Positions 36,901 to 47,207 of a stretch of 64,000 nucleotides of DNA are shown here, piece after piece. The notes under the pieces are model-generated. The model worked only from the letters and a program-made list of their open reading frames with translations. It searched no databases and was not told where the DNA came from. The stretch is from NCBI GenBank assembly GCA_018257865.1, contig JAEUBA010000029.1:124001-188000 (forward strand). Direction: 5' to 3'. The first letter of the stretch is position 1, and every line of letters starts with the position of its first letter. A program made the position numbers and the translations under genes. This DNA is from Stereocaulon alpinum. Lineage: Eukaryota; Ascomycota; Lecanoromycetes; Lecanorales; Stereocaulaceae.

Positions 36901-37774
36901 GTGAGTGACTCTTGGTCAGCGGTACATTTGGCCTGGGCATCCTTCTGCTTTTTGCCCAAGTCTTTGAGCTGCTCATGCATCTCTATCATCTCTTGTGATG
37001 CAACTGCTCTTTGTGTAGACCTTAGTAGCTCCACAGTCGTCATTGCTGCAAATTCAACTACCTTGTCCTGAGGGAGGAATTGACAGAGATTATCGATCTG
37101 TATTGAAAGAGATCTAGCAAGATCTACGACAGCCCTCTTGCCTTGCGGTTTGCCATCGACTGAGTAGATGGATTTGTTGCCCTCCCGCTTGATGGTGCAT
37201 TGTATGACTATGTTCTTCTTGAAACGCTTCCCATCTTTTGCAAGCTCGATTTCAATCATAGCTTCTTGGGACCCATGTTTGACATATTCGGAGACCTCTT
37301 TGGCTCGACCCAGGTGCTAGGAATGGTTAGCCGCGTTTATATAAGCTTTACATGTGTATAACCGACCTGAGGACCCCATCCCAACCCCAAGCATATTGCA
37401 CAAACGAGCGTGCTCTTACCGGTTCCATTAGGCCCAATCACCATATTCAGGCTCGGGCCTGGAAAGAATTCTACAGCCTTGTATGTGACGAAATTTGCAA
37501 GCTTGACCCGAACGATGGACCCTGGCTGGTACTTCCTTCGTGCTCCCTGGGATCGTAGCGTTTCTCTTTGCAGCAGACTCGACTGAGGATGATAGCCATT
37601 TGTGAGGGACGTTCCGCCTAGGGAAATTGACGCGCTTCCATCACCGAGGCGAGTTCTCTTGTTACTGCCGAATTCGGGTTGGAAGGATGAAACCATGTCA
37701 GGAAAGCCGCAGTCCGCGTCATCAGACTCGAGATCGTCTCGCGGTCGTCTGCGAGGCGTAATCGCAGTCGGCAT
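33994..37774 (-). CDS. SMC5: Structural maintenance of chromosomes protein 5
   Basis: Six exons on minus: 37774-37367, 37316-35514, 35457-35385, 35333-35206, 35153-34540 and 34477-33994; all GT-AG and in phase; 1169 aa. The N-terminal ATPase half carries Walker A GPNGTGKST at 114-122 after VKLANFVTYKAVEFFPGPSL. Two long coiled-coil arms flank a hinge near residues 500-600. The C-terminal half has the ABC signature SGGERA and Walker B FRVVDEINQGMD. The order and the VTYK/PGPSLN block distinguish SMC5 from SMC1-4 and SMC6. With SMC6 and Nse subunits it forms the nuclear complex needed for recombination repair and replication-fork stability. It lies divergent from the next gene with 1.2 kb between. 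Confidence 0.96.
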
Positions 37775-38979
37775 GGTTGTTGATGTTGTAGGAGCAGCGA
37801 ATTGGATGAAACATCGATGTTGAACGACAATGACTGATGAAAGACGCGTGAATTCTTGAGCTAGGCCCCATGAGGGCTAGTGGTCCCCCATAGTTTAACT
37901 CCCCAATATGGAGAACAAAGTTTACGGTTTCCCCGGTGGGGTCTCCCCTAGACAAACGCCCTAAGCGACCCCCTAAAATATGAACAGTATCTGATTTGGG
38001 GGCTTCCAAGGGCTGTTCCGGGATTCCCATTGCGGGGCTCTGCTGGGGTACTATGAACCCTTTTTGGATGTCGACGAAGCTGAGAAGCAATGCACTACAC
38101 TTCCACTTCCTTAACCAGCATCTTGCCTCGCCCGGGGATGCGGGCGTATCACTTGGACACATTCCACTGACCAAGTCATAGGAAGCTAACTTCGCATCGT
38201 GCTTGCAACGGGCGAACTACGAACTAGGTGCCATGCATGGAATCTACGTTGCTACGAAAGCCGGTTCCTTTGAACCGTCCCTAATGGTCGGGTCTAACAG
38301 ATCTATACCGTAACAGATCTATACCGTCTGAGAGCATTCCGAACGCCACTGGCATCGATGTATCCAGCAAAGGTGGAATTATGAACAATTAGCTTGATCC
38401 AAAGAGAAGAAGTCGGACTGAGACACAATCGGAAGTGACATGTCAGCCCAAACTAGCGCCGAGCATTCTTACGAGTCTTGCACATACCAATACTACTTTA
38501 CCATATCTTGCGAAGCCCAACATCCAGAATTCCTACGTGTTGAGAACCTCAAATTAAGAACGGAGTTCCGCTCGCAGAAGTGACAAACCTAACCCGCATT
38601 GGCCTTCGGGACTCAGCCAAGCGCCCAGGCACTAGCGCCAGGGTGCCAAATTCTCAGATACCTTTGTTGGATAGGAACACGTCTACAAGGATTTTGGACT
38701 CGGCACCGACTTGCCATGACAGCGGCAAGCGTAAGGACTACCATGAGGCGTTCGTTGACTCCCACCAAGCGGACACCTGTAGATCCGATTAGCTCGAATG
38801 CTTTGGCTGTGATGTGTCAGACTCACGACGGGCTGCAGCAAGCCAAGAGCCTAGAATGCAGGCTGGCAGCGTTGGCGTGCAGCCTTGAGCCTGGCTGAGG
38901 TTTGCCTCCTCTCACCTTCAGCCGTCGAATCTTGGGATTTATTCTCGAGAAGCGAACCGCAAACTGCAGAACAACTATC
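37775..38979. promoter_or_regulatory. Divergent interval upstream of SMC5
   Basis: 1.2 kb between SMC5 (minus) and the next plus-strand gene. It includes an exact 16-bp tandem duplication at 38295-38326. The ORFs here are short and overlapping. I see no gene. Confidence 0.35.
38295..38326. repeat. Exact 16-bp tandem duplication
   Basis: TAACAGATCTATACCG occurs twice head to tail with no mismatch, within intergenic DNA. A small recent slippage event. Confidence 0.85.
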
Positions 38980-40839
38980 ATGGCCTTCGGCTTCGGTGTA
39001 GGAGATTTCTTAGCGGTTGGGAATCTGGCATGGATAGTCTACCGGTCGTGCAAGGGTTTGACCCAAGAGTTCCAAGAAGTGTCCAGGCAGGCGCTGTGAG
39101 ACATATCACTTTCCTGCATGTAGATACCTGGCTTACCGTGTTTCTGCCATAGTACCGCCCATACGCTCATCAAGGAACTTCACGATGAAGCAAACAATGC
39201 GCAGTCTTTGCTCAATACAAGAGGTGCTTCTAGAAAGGGGGAGCTGGTACTACTGGTAGAAAACCTTGGGAAGGTGCTGAAAGAGTTGGACAACATCGTC
39301 GAAAAATACCAGGGTCTTGCAAGAAGGGAAAGACGGATATGGAATCAGCTCAGGCTAGCATCAGAAGATCTAGACAAGATTAGAGACAAGTTGACATTCC
39401 ACATAACTGCCATCAATACATTCATGGAGAGCCTGTCCCGCGGAACTCTTGCACAGATGGAGAGAGTTCTAGTCGAATTAGTGAGCGAAATCCGCGAAGG
39501 CCGGCGACCTCCTTATATTGCGTCAACCGACGACACAAACGACATTTCTGTCTGGAAGGAGCTGGAGTCAGAGCTAGCTGAAGACGGTATATCTCGAACA
39601 GATGTGGCGAATCACAAGGTTGCAATTAGGGTCTTTCTTCAGAGTCGGCTCCATGACTATGTTGCAGACAATATATCCTTGGACGAAGTAGCTTCACTCG
39701 TGGGATCTAGCGATGACAAAGAGCTTCCTGGATCCCTAACACAGCTCATGGATGCTATGAGTGTGTCCTCCCAGGACTCCTCACGTGATACAACCATATC
39801 CAGTGTCGGCAACTCGAGTCTGGTCACGGCCGACAGCCAGCAGTACCACAGTGCTGTGGAGCTTCTTAAGGAGGCCAATCCGAACCCTCACACTGCTGGC
39901 CCATCGATCTCTTTTGCTGCATCTACCAGGTTCCCAGATCTTTCTAGGCATGAGACAGAAACCGTCGCAGGAATCGATAAGCGCCTTCAGCAGCCGGTAC
40001 ATGGTAGTACAATGGCTAGCACCACTAGCAGTGTGTACCGTTATCGCCATTCCTTAGACGTATCTTACCTTGGACCCTCCGCAATAGAGTCCAATCAGAA
40101 GCAGGATGCACTGGAGAACTCGGCTGTTGCCAAAATGGTCCTTATCATCGATCCCTTCCATACAAGTAGGGATTCGCTGTCCCAACCCCACATTTGAACT
40201 AACAGGCGTACAGGCGTTGCTAAAATGGCGCATGCCTATTTGAGATCCTTGATCAAAAATAATAGCAGCATTCGTGCTGAGCTTGATACTGTGAGATCTA
40301 CAGGATGGCGAGTGCACGAAGGCCAGGGGTTTGACACGATCGGGACTGATAACTTGATGAGAGAGGTCCTCACGAGTAAAAAAGTAGAGGTCTTTAAATG
40401 GAAAACACACAAGACGTTGGGCCAATTCATGTTCCAGGACTTATTCGAATTTGATCACGTCATCTACTTAAACTCTCCCTACTTCCTTCAACACCTTGAA
40501 AACAACATTCAAAAAATCGCAGCTATTCAATTCAAGGAAGGCATGCAAGGGAAATCCATTGCCAGGTTGACCAGATACGACCTTCCTTCCTCTATTCAAA
40601 TCCCAGAATCTATGTCCAAAAGAGCGTCCACTGTACCAGAAATGTTTCGAAACCGCCAAAAGCTGGCTCTGGACGAGATCTTTGGAGCAGTGCAGCGGTT
40701 TACGTTGGACTTCCTGGAACGGGAATATGGTTTAAGAAAGACCAGCCAAGGCTTCGAAAAATTGACGTCTAGGCGCCCATCAAGGTCTAGCTCCTTGGCT
40801 CCGCTCGATCGCGTAGCTCTATCAGTGTCAAGTGAATGA
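38980..40839 (+). CDS. Fungal-specific protein with GFGVGDF-type N-terminus, function unknown
   Basis: Exons are 38980-39095, 39153-40165 and 40214-40839; introns of 57 and 48 nt, all phases consistent; 584 aa. The N-terminus MAFGFGVGDFLAVGNLAWIV is a hydrophobic/amphipathic helix that starts many fungal-specific proteins. It is followed by a helical region (about 30-140, ELHDEANNAQSLLN, GLARRERRIWNQLR) that could form a bundle. Residues about 170-330 are Ser/Thr-rich. The third exon encodes a compact C-terminal domain (TLGQFMFQDLFEFDHVIYL) ending in a basic Ser-rich tail. Without the last intron the frame stops at 40197, so the splice is inferred from phase and signals. Similar N-termini precede regulatory domains in fungal cell-death proteins, but I cannot assign a function. 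Confidence 0.72.
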
Positions 40840-42442
40840 GTCACGATGTTGAGTGATAGCTGTGAGGGCCGCCGTCGCTGAGGTCGGAATTGTGAACGTA
40901 TACACGTGCGACCAACGAATCCATTTGCGGTATGACTGCGATCCGTGGGGAACTTGTTACCGATGTCGGGAAGATCAACGATGTATGCTGGAGAGGGGTA
41001 TAGCATGATGAAAGCATCGTACTGGAAAGAAAGACTAAGCGAGCTGACTCAAGACTCTTCTCGAAGAGGCACTACGCCGCTCTATCACATCATCTTACAA
41101 TCTACTCTATATTTTCGGGGGATACTGTACTTTCACCTCTTCCGTGAGGTGTTCTTAAAGATTGTAACGGTCTCCGTATGTACATCTCGAAGAGCTTTCG
41201 TAGGACCGCACTGAAGCCCCTGAGTTACATTAAGGGGGTGGGCAAAACATTACCCCATAACTTATATAATATACCAACATGCTTGTCACGAGATATCTAG
41301 ATATCGCAAGCAATTCTTAGGTACCGTTGATGTCAACATAACAAATAAAGACATCCTCAGAAAGTTTGTTCGCGAGTTCGTATTGCGAATCGGAAGAAGC
41401 AGGCCTCTGTGATCTGTCCAAGAATCTGGCTCTACTGATAGAGAGCTGGCCACATGGCTCACAGACGCATTGCATTCCCCAATCATGTGATTTATAGTAA
41501 AGGTAACATCTCGCCCCAAGTCTGTGTTATCGGGCGCCTATGACATGTAGGTCAAGACCAAGGAGAATGGTGCGTTATGGAATGTCTAAGAAGGAGCCCC
41601 TACTCCCAATTGCGTTGATCTAGATAGTGCCCCTCTAGATTACTTTATCTACGGACCGTCAAGAGCTGATACGGTGGCAACAGTCACATCTGAATTTGAA
41701 GCAAAGCGAAAGTATTTCCTATCAAGAGGTCGGACTATAGACGGATCAAGGCTTGGGTTGGAGTGGCTGAGCATGGCCTAGCATTTGGTCATTCTGCATT
41801 TGACAATGCAGAGAGAGATAGTACGCGGAGATAGAAAGATAGCGTATGCATTGTTCAACATGTGTTTCGAAGTGTAGGCATGTGAGCGAGTTGAGCTACA
41901 ATTTCATTTTCATCTAAATCATATACATGACCTGGGCTTAGTTGCATTTTTCTCGTAATCCTCGAGCGAACAAGAATGACCCTTTGCCTTGAGTATGTCC
42001 AGACGAAGTGTGATACGTGTTTATCGCAATAAGACTGACATCTTTCCTGGGGAGGCAGGAGTTGAAATCTGCTAATTTGATGAAGGCTGCCCATGATTGT
42101 CAAACACATCACGCATATACCCGCTCTAAGTGGTTAGTGTGAGAGGCTATGCGGCCGCTTGGAAAGACTTTCATGGTCTCCAACGCAGAAGCAGTCATCT
42201 GGTCGTGCGAAACGGTATTGTGGAGGGAGGATACGAAAAGACTTAGGGCTTTTGGAGCCCCTTGGACGCAAGTACAAGATCTAATATGATACCACGGAGC
42301 CAAACACGGGGGCGGGCCGAGACCGTCAGCTTGGCATAGCAAGGTAAGATATCATCGTGAAACCCTCACTGACCTGGTCATCACTTAGTCCCATCGATAC
42401 ACCTTATCGTGAGGTCCGAACTTGCAGTATCAGAAAGTCACA
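40840..42442. other. Gene-free interval
   Basis: 1.6 kb with only very short ORFs on both strands, locally AT-rich near 41240-41700. There is no recognisable transposon end, RNA gene or exon. It could be decayed sequence; I cannot identify its source. Confidence 0.35.
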
Positions 42443-42865
42443 ATGGATGGACGCTGTCAGTGTGGCAACATCACATTCAAAACCCCCATACCTGAACCGC
42501 TAGAGGTCTACATCTGCCATTGCACTCAATGCCGCCATCAATCTTCCTCGGCCTTTGGGATATCTGCAATATTCCCAGCATTCGAGATCCCATCACCTAG
42601 CCCAGGTGCGATCACTATGTTCTCACGTCAGACATTGTCAGGCAAGCAATTGGACTGCCTGTTCTGCAGCCAGTGTGGCAGCAGACTGGTACATAAGAAC
42701 GAAGGTGGAGAAGAAGTGCGTGTCAAGGGCGGTTGTCTGGACGGGTTGTCGTTGAAAAGTGCGATCCACATCTGGTGCAAAGAGGCTATCATAGAAATCC
42801 CCCCTGGATCGCGAGCGTTTGATGAAGAACCTCCCGACGATGTGCGGGATATATCAAAGGATTAA
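42443..42865 (+). CDS. GFA/CENP-V-domain zinc protein
   Basis: Single exon, 140 aa, starting MDGRCQCGNITF. The zinc ligands of the GFA/CENP-V fold are present in order: CQCG near residues 5-8, CHCTQCR near 25-31, then CLFCSQCGSR near 72-81. The glycine-rich GGCLDGLSL and the C-terminal HIWCKEAI block are also typical. The name comes from glutathione-dependent formaldehyde-activating enzyme, although most fungal members are uncharacterised and may act on other glutathione adducts. An earlier in-frame start is not an ATG. The gene is isolated, with 1.6 kb upstream and 0.8 kb downstream free of genes. Confidence 0.87.
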   Translation: MDGRCQCGNITFKTPIPEPLEVYICHCTQCRHQSSSAFGISAIFPAFEIPSPSPGAITMFSRQTLSGKQLDCLFCSQCGSRLVHKNEGGEEVRVKGGCLDGLSLKSAIHIWCKEAIIEIPPGSRAFDEEPPDDVRDISKD

Positions 42866-43653
42866 GGAAGCGTTCGAGATGCCACAAACATCGAGCACTA
42901 GATAATCTGCGAGTTCTAAAACCCTCTAGGACTGACACGGTCCTCTCTGGGTCATGGATACACCAATAGGAATATTTCTCACTCAAAACAACCCATACTC
43001 GAAAACTGTCCGGAAGACGACCTCGCTTCGGGCAATGTGTTCCTCAATTTGGTACCAACCTCAAACAGGTCATATCTCGCCGAAAATCGGAAACGTACAT
43101 CGAAGGTCTACCCTGGGGCACGGTAGCATCCAGAGACAAGGATCGTTGTTAGTGCAAAGCACTCTCAGTTGCTGCAATGTGACAAGAATGGATCCTTTGC
43201 AAGTGCTCTGTGATAGGCCAATTGTTCAGGCCGAGGTAAGCGGCATCACTCCGCACATCCGATACGTCATCATACCTTATCGATAAGCAACTCCACGAGC
43301 CTGTCATAAGTCTTCTCGACCGTGATGCCTCCCTTGGAGTAGCAATTGAGTTGCATTCTACGTTTGCTTTGATACCCAGCGCTCTGTTTTGGTACGCCGT
43401 ATGCGAGGCTTAGTTTTGTTGGGGTAGAACGGTGGCGTTCGAGACGCGACAAACTGCCAGAGCACTTCCCCACCCGCGAGGCTTTCCGTAAATATCCTTC
43501 CGTTCCCCCATCAATGAAGAATAAAACATTCCAGAAAATCTATACCAAGACTCTGACGTATTGAGCTTCACACTTCTCGTCTTCTCTCCACAGTCATTGC
43601 ACTCATCCTTGCAACTCCTGACTCCCACAAATCCTGTGCAGACTCGGTTCAAC
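42866..43653. promoter_or_regulatory. Upstream region of malate synthase
   Basis: 788 bp containing the 3' flank of the GFA gene and the malate synthase promoter. The stretch 43560-43650 is C/T-rich and in-frame open from 43561, which reads as leader rather than coding because it lacks family similarity. No specific factor site is called. Confidence 0.4.
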
Positions 43654-45537
43654 ATGTCAAACATAGACGCTATCATCCAGGGTGTGTCCATCCTAGGACC
43701 CCTCAATGACCAGACCCGCAAAATCTTAAGCAAAGAGGCCACGGCTTTCCTTGCCTTGCTCCATCGCTCGTTCAATGCCCGACGCAAAGAGTTACTCCAG
43801 CGCCGTGACATCCGCCAGGCTGAGCTCGACAAGGGCGTGCTTCCAGATTTCCTGCCAGAGACCAAGCATATCCGCGAAAGCCCAGCATGGAGAGGTGCCC
43901 CGCCAGCGCCAGGTTTGGTGGACAGGAGGACTGAGATCACCGGACCCACAGACCGTAAGATGGTTGTTAACGCATTGAACTCCAACGTGTGGACGTATAT
44001 GGCCGATTTCGAAGGTACGAAGCTCCCTCATGTGTTGAAACTCAAGGCTGATGATGATCTGTGACAGATTCCAGTGCACCAACCTGGGACAATATGGTGA
44101 ATGGCCAAGTCAATCTATACGATGCTATCCGAAAGCAAATCGACTTCAAGCAAGGAGAGAAAGAATACAAGCTCCGAACGGACAGAAAACTTCCGACCCT
44201 GATTGCCCGATCTCGAGGATGGCACATGGTGGAGAAGCACTTCACAGTGGATGGTGAAGCTATATCCGCAAGTCTTTTCGACTTTGGCCTCTACTTCTTC
44301 CACAACGCACATGAGCTCGTCCGGAACGGGACAGGACCATACTTCTACCTACCAAAGATGGAGTCGCATCTTGAAGCCCGCTTGTGGAATGACGTGTTTA
44401 ACCTGGCCCAGGATTACGTAGCAATGCCGCGTGGAACGATTCGAGGCACTGTCTTGATCGAGACCATTGTCGCAGCCTTCGAAATGGAAGAGGTACGTAT
44501 CCTTCTAGCCAAGACTGGCATACGCTCATTGATCGTAGATTATATACGAGCTCCGGGATCATAGCTCCGGATTGAACTGTGGCCGATGGGATTACATCTT
44601 CAGCGTGATCAAGAAGTTCCGCCAAAACCCCAACTTCGTCCTACCAGACCGGTCAGCTGTGACAATGACTGTCCCTTTCATGGATGCCTACGTCCAATTG
44701 CTCATCCAAACATGCCATAAGCGTGGTGTACACGCCATGGTAAGTATTCATACATTGGGAACCACTCCTGAGTGCAAAGATCGCTAAGATGTTGCAGGGT
44801 GGTATGGCAGCACAGATACCCATTAAAGATGACAAGGAGGGGAACGACAAAGCCATGGCTGGTGTATATGCTGACAAACTCCGTGAAGTCCGTGCTGGCC
44901 ACGATGGCACATGGGTCGCTCATCCAGCACTGGCATCAATTGCAAATGAGGTCTTCAACAAGTACATGCCCACACCGAATCAGCTTTTCGTCTACAGAGA
45001 GGAAGTACATATCACCGCCAATGATTTGCTTAACATGAATATGCCAGGTACAGTCACCGAAGAAGGCATCCGGAAGAACCTCAACATCGGCCTTGGGTAC
45101 ATGGAAGGCTGGCTTAAGGGAATTGGTTGCGTTCCCATCAATTATTTGATGGTACGAGAATATTTTCGAGCTGCGTGACTAAGCTGACTCAATTATGATT
45201 TCTAGGAGGATGCCGCGACTGCTGAAGTCAGTCGATCTCAGCTTTGGCAGTGGTGCAAACACGGAACCGTCACTGCCGAGGGCAAAAAAGTCGATAAAGC
45301 ATACGCACAGAAGCTGCTCAAAGAGCAAGCAGATGAGCTCTCATCGAAAGCTCCCAAGGGTAACAAATACCACCTTGCGGCGCAGTACTTTTCTGGACAG
45401 GTTACCGGAGAGGACTATGCAGGCAAGCATCTCCGATATCTTTGACTCAATCGCTCCTGCTAACCTGCGGTGTAGACTTCTTGACGACCTTGCTTTACAA
45501 CGAGATCACATCCGTAGGCCCGGCTGCCAAATTGTAA
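43654..45537 (+). CDS. Malate synthase, glyoxysomal/peroxisomal
   Basis: Six exons: 43654-44014, 44068-44492, 44539-44739, 44798-45151, 45206-45422 and 45476-45537; 539 aa. The family signature RDHSSGLNCGRWDYIF is at 268-283, and RGTIRGTVLIETI, TVPFMDAYVQLLI and HAMGGMAAQIPIK surround the active site. It condenses glyoxylate and acetyl-CoA to malate in the glyoxylate bypass. The last intron (45423-45475) starts with GC, not GT (donor G|GCAAGC, acceptor GTGTAG). Removing it gives DYADFLTTLLYNEI..AAKL, with AKL a type-1 peroxisomal signal. Retaining it gives DYAGKHLRYL and a stop at 45443-45445, with no signal. The other four introns are GT-AG. Confidence 0.95.
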
Positions 45538-46001
45538 GGAGTATCAAGAGTAGCGAGTACTAGAGCCAGGAGCCTTTAGAGCGTTTGAGACTGGGATTTG
45601 AGCTTTTGGTTCTGGAGAATACTTAAGACTGTACAAATGTAAATGTGTCGCCCTTGGGTGATAAGCATCTATGCAAGGCAAATCCAATTCTTGCAAATTT
45701 TGATTCCTATCGCCAATGAATTCCGGACCGCAGTGCCGCATGTTAAGGAGAGATGTTTCCAGTCCTGGAAGAGGAAGGGCGGGGTCAAGAGATTCGTTGT
45801 CCATATGAAGCTCCCCTACTCCAACTTGGGTTCACACTCAGAATTGGGGTAAACGGATATCGATAGCATTCACTCAAGCATTTTGGGAGGCAATCCATTC
45901 TCGAGTATACAATGACGTGCTCGAATCGTCTGAAGCACAGATGTCATTCTGAAGATTGTAGTACACGTCGCTGCATGACCGCCCAAACGCCGGCCGAATG
46001 A
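45538..46001. other. Interval between convergent malate synthase and CBP4 genes
   Basis: 464 bp between two stop codons, presumably both 3' UTRs. No gene or repeat is seen. Confidence 0.4.
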
Positions 46002-46455
46002 TTAGTCCGGGCTTATCGAATGTCTTTTAATCTCATCCCTCCGCTTTTGTATCTCTGCCGCTATCCTCCGCTGCTCCTCGACACTATTGGCTCTGATGCG
46101 AGCTTCATCTTCTGCAGCAGCAGCCCAAATTGGCTTGTCTGATTTCGAGTACTCCTTGAGCTTGCTGACGAAGCTGTCAAAGTCTTGTTGCTTCTGCTCT
46201 CTGTTCTCAAGAGATCGCTTCTGTAGTTCCGGATTGTATCGCTGTTCCGCGTCAGTGGTGGTTTCGAAAATGCCCGGAAGGGCAGCACGCGCCTTGAATA
46301 ACTCTTCTTCTGTTGGCGAAACGTAGTAGACCAGGGCTGGACCTCCAATCATTACGATCGCTCCGCTGGGTATGATTAGCACATTTCTATAATTGAACCG
46401 ATCGGCTGTGCTCTTACGTTGCCAGCATCTTAAACCACAGTCCTGCTTTCGACAT
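46002..46455 (-). CDS. CBP4: Cbp4, cytochrome bc1 complex assembly factor
   Basis: Exons on minus are 46455-46418, 46365-46293 and 46241-46002, giving 116 aa. Exon 1 (MSKAGLWFKMLAT) is followed by one membrane segment (GAIVMIGGPALVYYV), then SPTEEELFK, RYNPELQKRSLENR and LKEYSKSDKPIW, the conserved Cbp4 order. Intron 1 (46417-46366) is GT-AG. The 51-nt segment 46292-46242 reads open (ARAALPGIFETTTDAEQ) but interrupts the highly conserved ELFK-RYNPEL junction. It has a GC donor (AAG|GCGCGT), a CTGAC branch-like site and an ACAG end, so I treat it as a GC-AG intron. Known role: inner-membrane assembly factor that stabilises newly made cytochrome b. The length with the segment removed matches the family. 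Confidence 0.88.
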
Positions 46456-47207
46456 TATGGCAATTGCACCATGGGGTTATCGCGCATGCAGGAGCAGCTC
46501 CGGAAGGTCAAGACTCCGTAAGACCCTGTGACAATGGAGGGTATTCAAGTTCAAAGCTTGAATTGGGCGTAGACGTACGTATCACCAATGAGCAATGTAA
46601 GGATGGTCTACAGTCCGCTTCACGATCTCGCAGTCCACATGCGACGATCCGCAGCGCCACCAAGATTGAGCCACACAAGCTACCCGCAACCTTAACAATG
46701 CCCGTTCTCTGAGAGCGGTGATTGGCTGTGCCTTTTGAGACCATGTAACCCAGCTCAAACACCGTGTCCATGTTTCTGTCCGCATGACCGCCAATTGAAA
46801 GTTGACCCATGCACCTGGCTGTGGCCCCCTTCCACTCGTTCCCCAATCCCCGGGTGCCTGCGTCTTGAACTTCCTTTCCCGCCCTATGCTTCGAATCTTG
46901 ACACTACCCCGGTCCTACCAGGATTAGACAACGCTCATTTAACGGTTTCCGGGCCTTGTTGATGGGCTTTACGCCTCCCACAGCTGCTGTACGTTCTGCT
47001 TCAGAAGCAATTGCCCGTCTGTCACTCCTGATCATAAGACTTTGACTTGTTTAAAAGTATTCGTTTTCATCCGGCGCCTGGAGCGCAATTCACATGTTTG
47101 AAAGGGCGAAAAAGCTTCTACTACTATGAGCTAGTATCCATGACCTGCAGGCATCCTGAATGCGACTACAAGTCTCCTTGAGTTGTAGTTCCTGAAGACA
47201 CTGCACT
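46456..47207. promoter_or_regulatory. Divergent interval, CBP4 / chitin synthase activator
   Basis: 752 bp holding both promoters and the leader of the Sel1-repeat gene. ORFs here are short and overlapping. Confidence 0.4.

Noticed and set aside
36382..37071. 229-codon Ser/Cys/Leu-rich plus-strand ORF
   Set aside because: It is antisense to the SMC5 coiled coil; Lys/Glu-rich coiled coils commonly give such mirror ORFs.
40840..42442. Degenerate transposon
   Set aside because: No terminal repeats, target duplications or transposase/reverse-transcriptase motifs visible; only mildly AT-rich.
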